NCBI GenBank assembly: GCA_963580455.1
Contig: OY756965.1
Coordinates: 6,088,501 to 6,152,500, forward strand
Reading direction: 5' to 3'
From: Euonymus europaeus
Lineage: Eukaryota > Streptophyta > Magnoliopsida > Celastrales > Celastraceae
Length of the DNA stretch: 64,000 nt
The translations under genes were made by a program, and so were the position numbers. The notes beneath the pieces were generated by a model, which saw only the letters and a list, made by a program, of their open reading frames with translations, was not told the origin of the DNA and made no database searches. Below, piece by piece: positions 61,027 through 64,000 of the stretch. Position 1 is the first letter of the stretch; the number at the start of each line of letters is the position of its first letter.

Positions 61027-61971
61027 CCTATGCAGTACACTACCATCAAGACCCTCCATGGGACAAATTTTGAGGAATGAAGTGAGTCCTTAAAGGTGTA
61101 TCTTGCTATGTCAAGGTCTGACTTGGCAATGAGGATAGTTGAACCTAAGCTTACTGACCAGAGCACAGCTAGTGGCATAGCTTACCATGCTCAGTGGATG
61201 GAATCGAATAGGCTCTGCTTGATGATTGTGGAATATACCATTGATAGAACCATTAAGAGAAGCATTAGGAAAACTAGTGAGACTATTGCCACTGAGTATT
61301 TTAAGTTGGTTGAGGGTAAGTATACGAAGTCTGATAAAGCAGAGAAAGGGAACATGATGAAGCTGCTAACTACTACTAAGTATGATGGGTCTGGAGAAGT
61401 CAGGACTCATATTATGAAGCTTACTCATTATTTCAACAAGGTGAACGATATGCAGATGAATCTACCTGAGGGTTTTCTGGTCTGACAGATTATGGAGTCT
61501 TTGCCAGAGACTTATGAGAGCTTAAAAACCTCTTACAGAGTTCAGAGAGGAGAGTAGAATTTGACTGAGCTCACATCCATAATTGATGAGCATGAGAGTT
61601 ATCTGAAGTCAACTGGTACAACCACTGTCCAACTAGTTACTTATGAGTCTAAGGGCCAGAAAAGAAAGAAGAAGAACTGGAAGAATGGTAACAAATCTGC
61701 TGATAAAGGGAAGAAAGTGTCTAAGCTTAATGATGCAACTGATGAGAAATCTAGTCTTTGGGGGAAATGTTTCTTTTGTAAAAAGGGTGGTCATAGGAAG
61801 GCAGAATGTCTTAAGTATAATAAATGGCTAAAGAAGAAAGGAAGGGCAGGTACAAACTATATCTTTGTTTGCTTTGAGTCAAATTTAGTTAGTGTACTTC
61901 TTAATTCATGGTGGTTAGATACAGGAGCCTCAATTCACATTACTAATTCTTTACAAGTGATAATGAGGTGA
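61027..61971 (+). pseudogene. gag and protease start of copia D, with stops
   Basis: The frame reads TIKTLHGTNFEE-stop (TGA at about 61078 where tryptophan is usual), SLKVYLAMSRSDLA, then gag helices to LPEGFLV-stop (61483-61485). It continues IMESLPETYESLKTSYRVQRGE-stop, then LTSIIDEHESYL, a Lys-rich stretch, zinc knuckle CFFCKKGGHRKAEC and protease WWLDTGASIHIT. Three in-frame stops mark it as dead. After TNSLQ the frame changes and MGNGARVEV continues to 62004, where the next LTR begins. Confidence 0.88.
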
Positions 61972-63039
61972 CTGTCAGCATGGGGAATGGAGCTAGAGTT
62001 GAAGTGTCACGCCCCTCTCCCAGATAGGTGCAGATGAGCACCCATGAAACCCAGAGACGTGACCGACATGAAACTCCTCCGTTTCCCGAACCGGATTTAA
62101 ACTAAATATCTACCCAAACACTACATAAGTAGTCTCACATATATATATAAATCTCCACCACAAACCCAACATACTGTAACAAGTAAACTAGAGTCTACAG
62201 CGGAAAAATCCAAATATCATAAATAAGAAAAACAGATACTGAAGATAGACACAACATCCCCACAGCAGCTACATCACGCCTCACGCATCCCTGCGCTGAT
62301 CCTCCACTCCGTCTATCTCACCTGAAAAGCATGAGAATGAAAGGGTTGAGCCACAAAGCTCAGTAGGGATATGGAGACAACATCGATATCAGAGTAAACA
62401 GAATATACAATCGAGATATGATAATGGAAATGAACAGGAACTCAAATAGTGATACACTCCCATACCACCGAACTCCAGTAAATCAGAGATAAAGTAAGAT
62501 AACCTGTGATATAAAATACATAAAGGAAACCATACAATGATACCCTAATAGAGTAAAGAAACTCCGAACCCGTCATAAATATCAACAATCAATCAATCTG
62601 TAGAGTAGACATCGAGTAGGCTCCACCATTACCATCATCAAATACAACTCTCAAATCAGTACTCAAACATAATCCAACTCAAATCCATACCAACTCAAAT
62701 CCACATAACACCAGAAAATCCTCCCCTGGACCCACCCTGATCCCTACAAGGTGTCTCCCAGTCCAGGTACTCCCCAGATTGGATGAGGATCGAGCCTACA
62801 TCAGGTACTTGATAGCATCGCCTACATCGAAGAGCGTTCCCTAGGATGTACCTCACCTCAATCCGGTCTCCAGGTACGTACCCGATCAAATCCATCCACA
62901 AATCATCTAGTAGGCTGGGTCGCCCAATGTGGGTCCCACACACTACAAATCATCCATCAACAATCTCGTAGCATCATCACAGAAAATCACCTGAGTATAG
63001 TCCTATCTGGACTCTGAACAAAAACCCCACAACCAAGAT

Positions 63040-63155
63040 GTGGGCCCCACCTATGGATGGAACCCCACAATAGGATAGGTTGGCCCCACCAGGATAGTGG
63101 ACCCCACAAGAGGATAAGTAGGCCCCACCAGAGAATAAGTGGGCCCCACTAGAGA
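63040..63155. repeat. Degenerate GGCCCCAC tandem repeat
   Basis: About four to five imperfect units of roughly 27-28 bp built on GTGGGCCCCAC plus AGAGGATAA. It is purely compositional, inside the LTR, and explains the Gly/Leu-rich minus-strand frame here. Confidence 0.7.
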
Positions 63156-63481
63156 CACGATGCACAAAAGTGTCGTCAGTCGTACACATACCTCCAAACA
63201 AACAACATATAACCACAACAAGCTGCAATTGCGGAAATAAATCAGATAAGAGTAGAAATAGAGAAATTCCCAACCTCCGGGAATTTCACACCAATAGACA
63301 AATAGGAGTCCGTCGAATACGGAACCCCAAATAAGAAGTAGGGCAGAATCCCTACCTGAAATGCTGACTAACTCAGCTCTATTGTACCTCTTCAGCTATC
63401 CGAATCCAACACAAAACTCCTAAATCAATCTCCTGCACCAAATACGAATACGTATACCCAATACTGTCAAAATACGGAAAA

Positions 63482-63612
63482 GTCAACGGTTAACCCTAGT
63501 AAAAGTCAACGGTCAAACCGGGTCAAATAGTCAACGATCAAAACGGGTCAAACCCGAGTCAACGGGTTAACTCGGTCAAACCCGAGTCAACTCGGTCGGA
63601 GCCGAGTCAACT
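63482..63612. promoter_or_regulatory. Cluster of ten GTCAA (W-box core) motifs in the LTR
   Basis: Ten copies of GTCAA, reverse complement TTGAC, occur in about 130 bp, mostly as GGTCAAAC or AGTCAACGG/AGTCAACTC. TTGAC is the invariant core of WRKY-binding W boxes. On the minus strand, the inferred sense strand of the LTR, they all read TTGAC. Function is inferred. Confidence 0.55.
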
Positions 63613-64000
63613 CGACCGGACCGTCGCCGGAATCCACTTTTCCGGCGATTTTTCCGGTCACTCCTACATCAGAATAAACCCTACAACAACAGAAATCTAA
63701 TGGTACCTGTCTCGTTCCAAAATTCCTACTGAATCGACCGGGATCGAGCTTTGAAATCTTGAAAAACCGAAACTTCACCGCCTGATTCCGCCGTCTACGG
63801 TGGTCCGATGGCGGTGATTCCACTTGGGTTTTTGCTCCTCTCTCCACGAGCTTCGATTTGACACCTTACTTGCCCCAATCGGACAACAAACACGAAAAAT
63901 CTAATTTTCCAAAAAAAAAAATCTCAAACCCGTGCGTGAGCTGCTGGAGAAGAAGAGAAATCTGGTTTTTACCAGATTTTTGGGTGAAATTACTATTTTG

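Larger units (their letters stand above)
59548..62004 (+). mobile_element. Ty1/copia element D, 5' part only in the window
   Basis: A 669-bp LTR, 59548-60216, starts TGTTGCATTAAA and ends TTTAACA. It is followed by ATTGGTATCGGAGC, a Met-tRNA type primer site. It is inserted in the antisense coiled-coil ORF of the gypsy remnant. The leader 60231-61000 is non-coding and may contain an intron. Coding starts near 61030 and is cut at 62005 by another LTR. The rest of the element, if present, lies beyond the window. Confidence 0.85.
62005..64000 (-). mobile_element. TGTCACGCCCC-type LTR, inserted in copia D, runs off the window
   Basis: The copia D frame is broken at 62005 by TGTCACGCCCCTCTCCC, a typical terminus of large plant gypsy LTRs. 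On the minus strand it has CCCTACTGAGC, GGCTCAACCC and CAGGTGAGA (about 62380-62320), in the same order as in the solo LTR 55971-58214. I therefore read it as a related LTR in the opposite orientation. No coding sequence is recognisable in 62005-64000. The left flank TGAAG (62000-62004) would be the target duplication; the other flank lies outside. Whether it is solo or full length cannot be told. Confidence 0.7.

Noticed and set aside
63040..63155. CRISPR-like or satellite array
   Set aside because: The units are few, degenerate and without unique spacers, and the context is a plant LTR.
1..64000. An undescribed multi-gene system such as a biosynthetic cluster or defence island
   Set aside because: The intact host genes (methyltransferase, fucosyltransferase, Ubl, PH-domain protein, phytocyanin) are of unrelated function, on both strands and widely spaced. 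The rest is transposon-derived.

Overview
The window is plant nuclear DNA: AT-rich, with GT-AG introns, and with genes whose closest recognisable relatives are Arabidopsis proteins. I read it as a eudicot, possibly a woody one, but the species cannot be told from the sequence. Host genes are few and well separated. The space between and inside them is filled by LTR retrotransposons, hAT-like and Mutator-like DNA transposons, SINEs and broken gene copies, often nested several layers deep.

Layout. 1-3990 holds repeats: an 86-bp tandem duplication, a 286-bp element with perfect 90-bp inverted arms, a copia remnant split by another repeat, and a pair of related MITE-like copies. 3994-8409 (minus) is a six-exon Golgi methyltransferase gene, PMT2-like, assembled to 611 aa. 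9000-17165 has no intact gene. It contains a gypsy primer-binding-site relic, a broken FAR1-related gene, a possible ULP1-like relic, a 1,166-bp solo LTR with target duplication ATACT, and a hAT-like element. 17429-35947 (plus) is a nine-exon O-fucosyltransferase gene (At1g04910-like, 515 aa). Its 11.3-kb intron 5 is swollen by a hAT-like element (8-bp target duplication CTATGGAG) that was itself hit by two complete copia elements lying back to back. Intron 4 carries a SINE. 38048-38353 (minus) encodes a small ubiquitin-like protein. 38660-39840 is the LTR and gag start of a Tat-like gypsy relic. 40850-43371 (minus) is a two-exon Mutator-like transposase with a broken OTU protease tail.

45681-46271 (plus) encodes a probable plastid membrane protein with a bacterial-type PH domain. 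47509-48045 (plus) encodes a secreted phytocyanin-like protein that has lost the copper ligands. 48385-48805 (minus) is a frameshifted R2R3-MYB pseudogene. From 49044 to the window end is one deep nest. A Tat-lineage gypsy remnant (RNase H, integrase, antisense coiled-coil ORF) is broken by a hAT MITE (TSD AGGTCAGA) and by two copia elements (C and D). Copia C has a solo LTR (TSD TATCT) inside its own 5' LTR. Copia D is broken at 62005 by a TGTCAC-type LTR that runs off the window.

The host genes do not form a pathway cluster. PMT2-like and the O-fucosyltransferase are both type II membrane proteins of the endomembrane system, probably acting in the Golgi, but nothing here links them functionally. 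The main structural result is that most large insertions can be bounded to the base by their target-site duplications, which gives a relative order of insertion.
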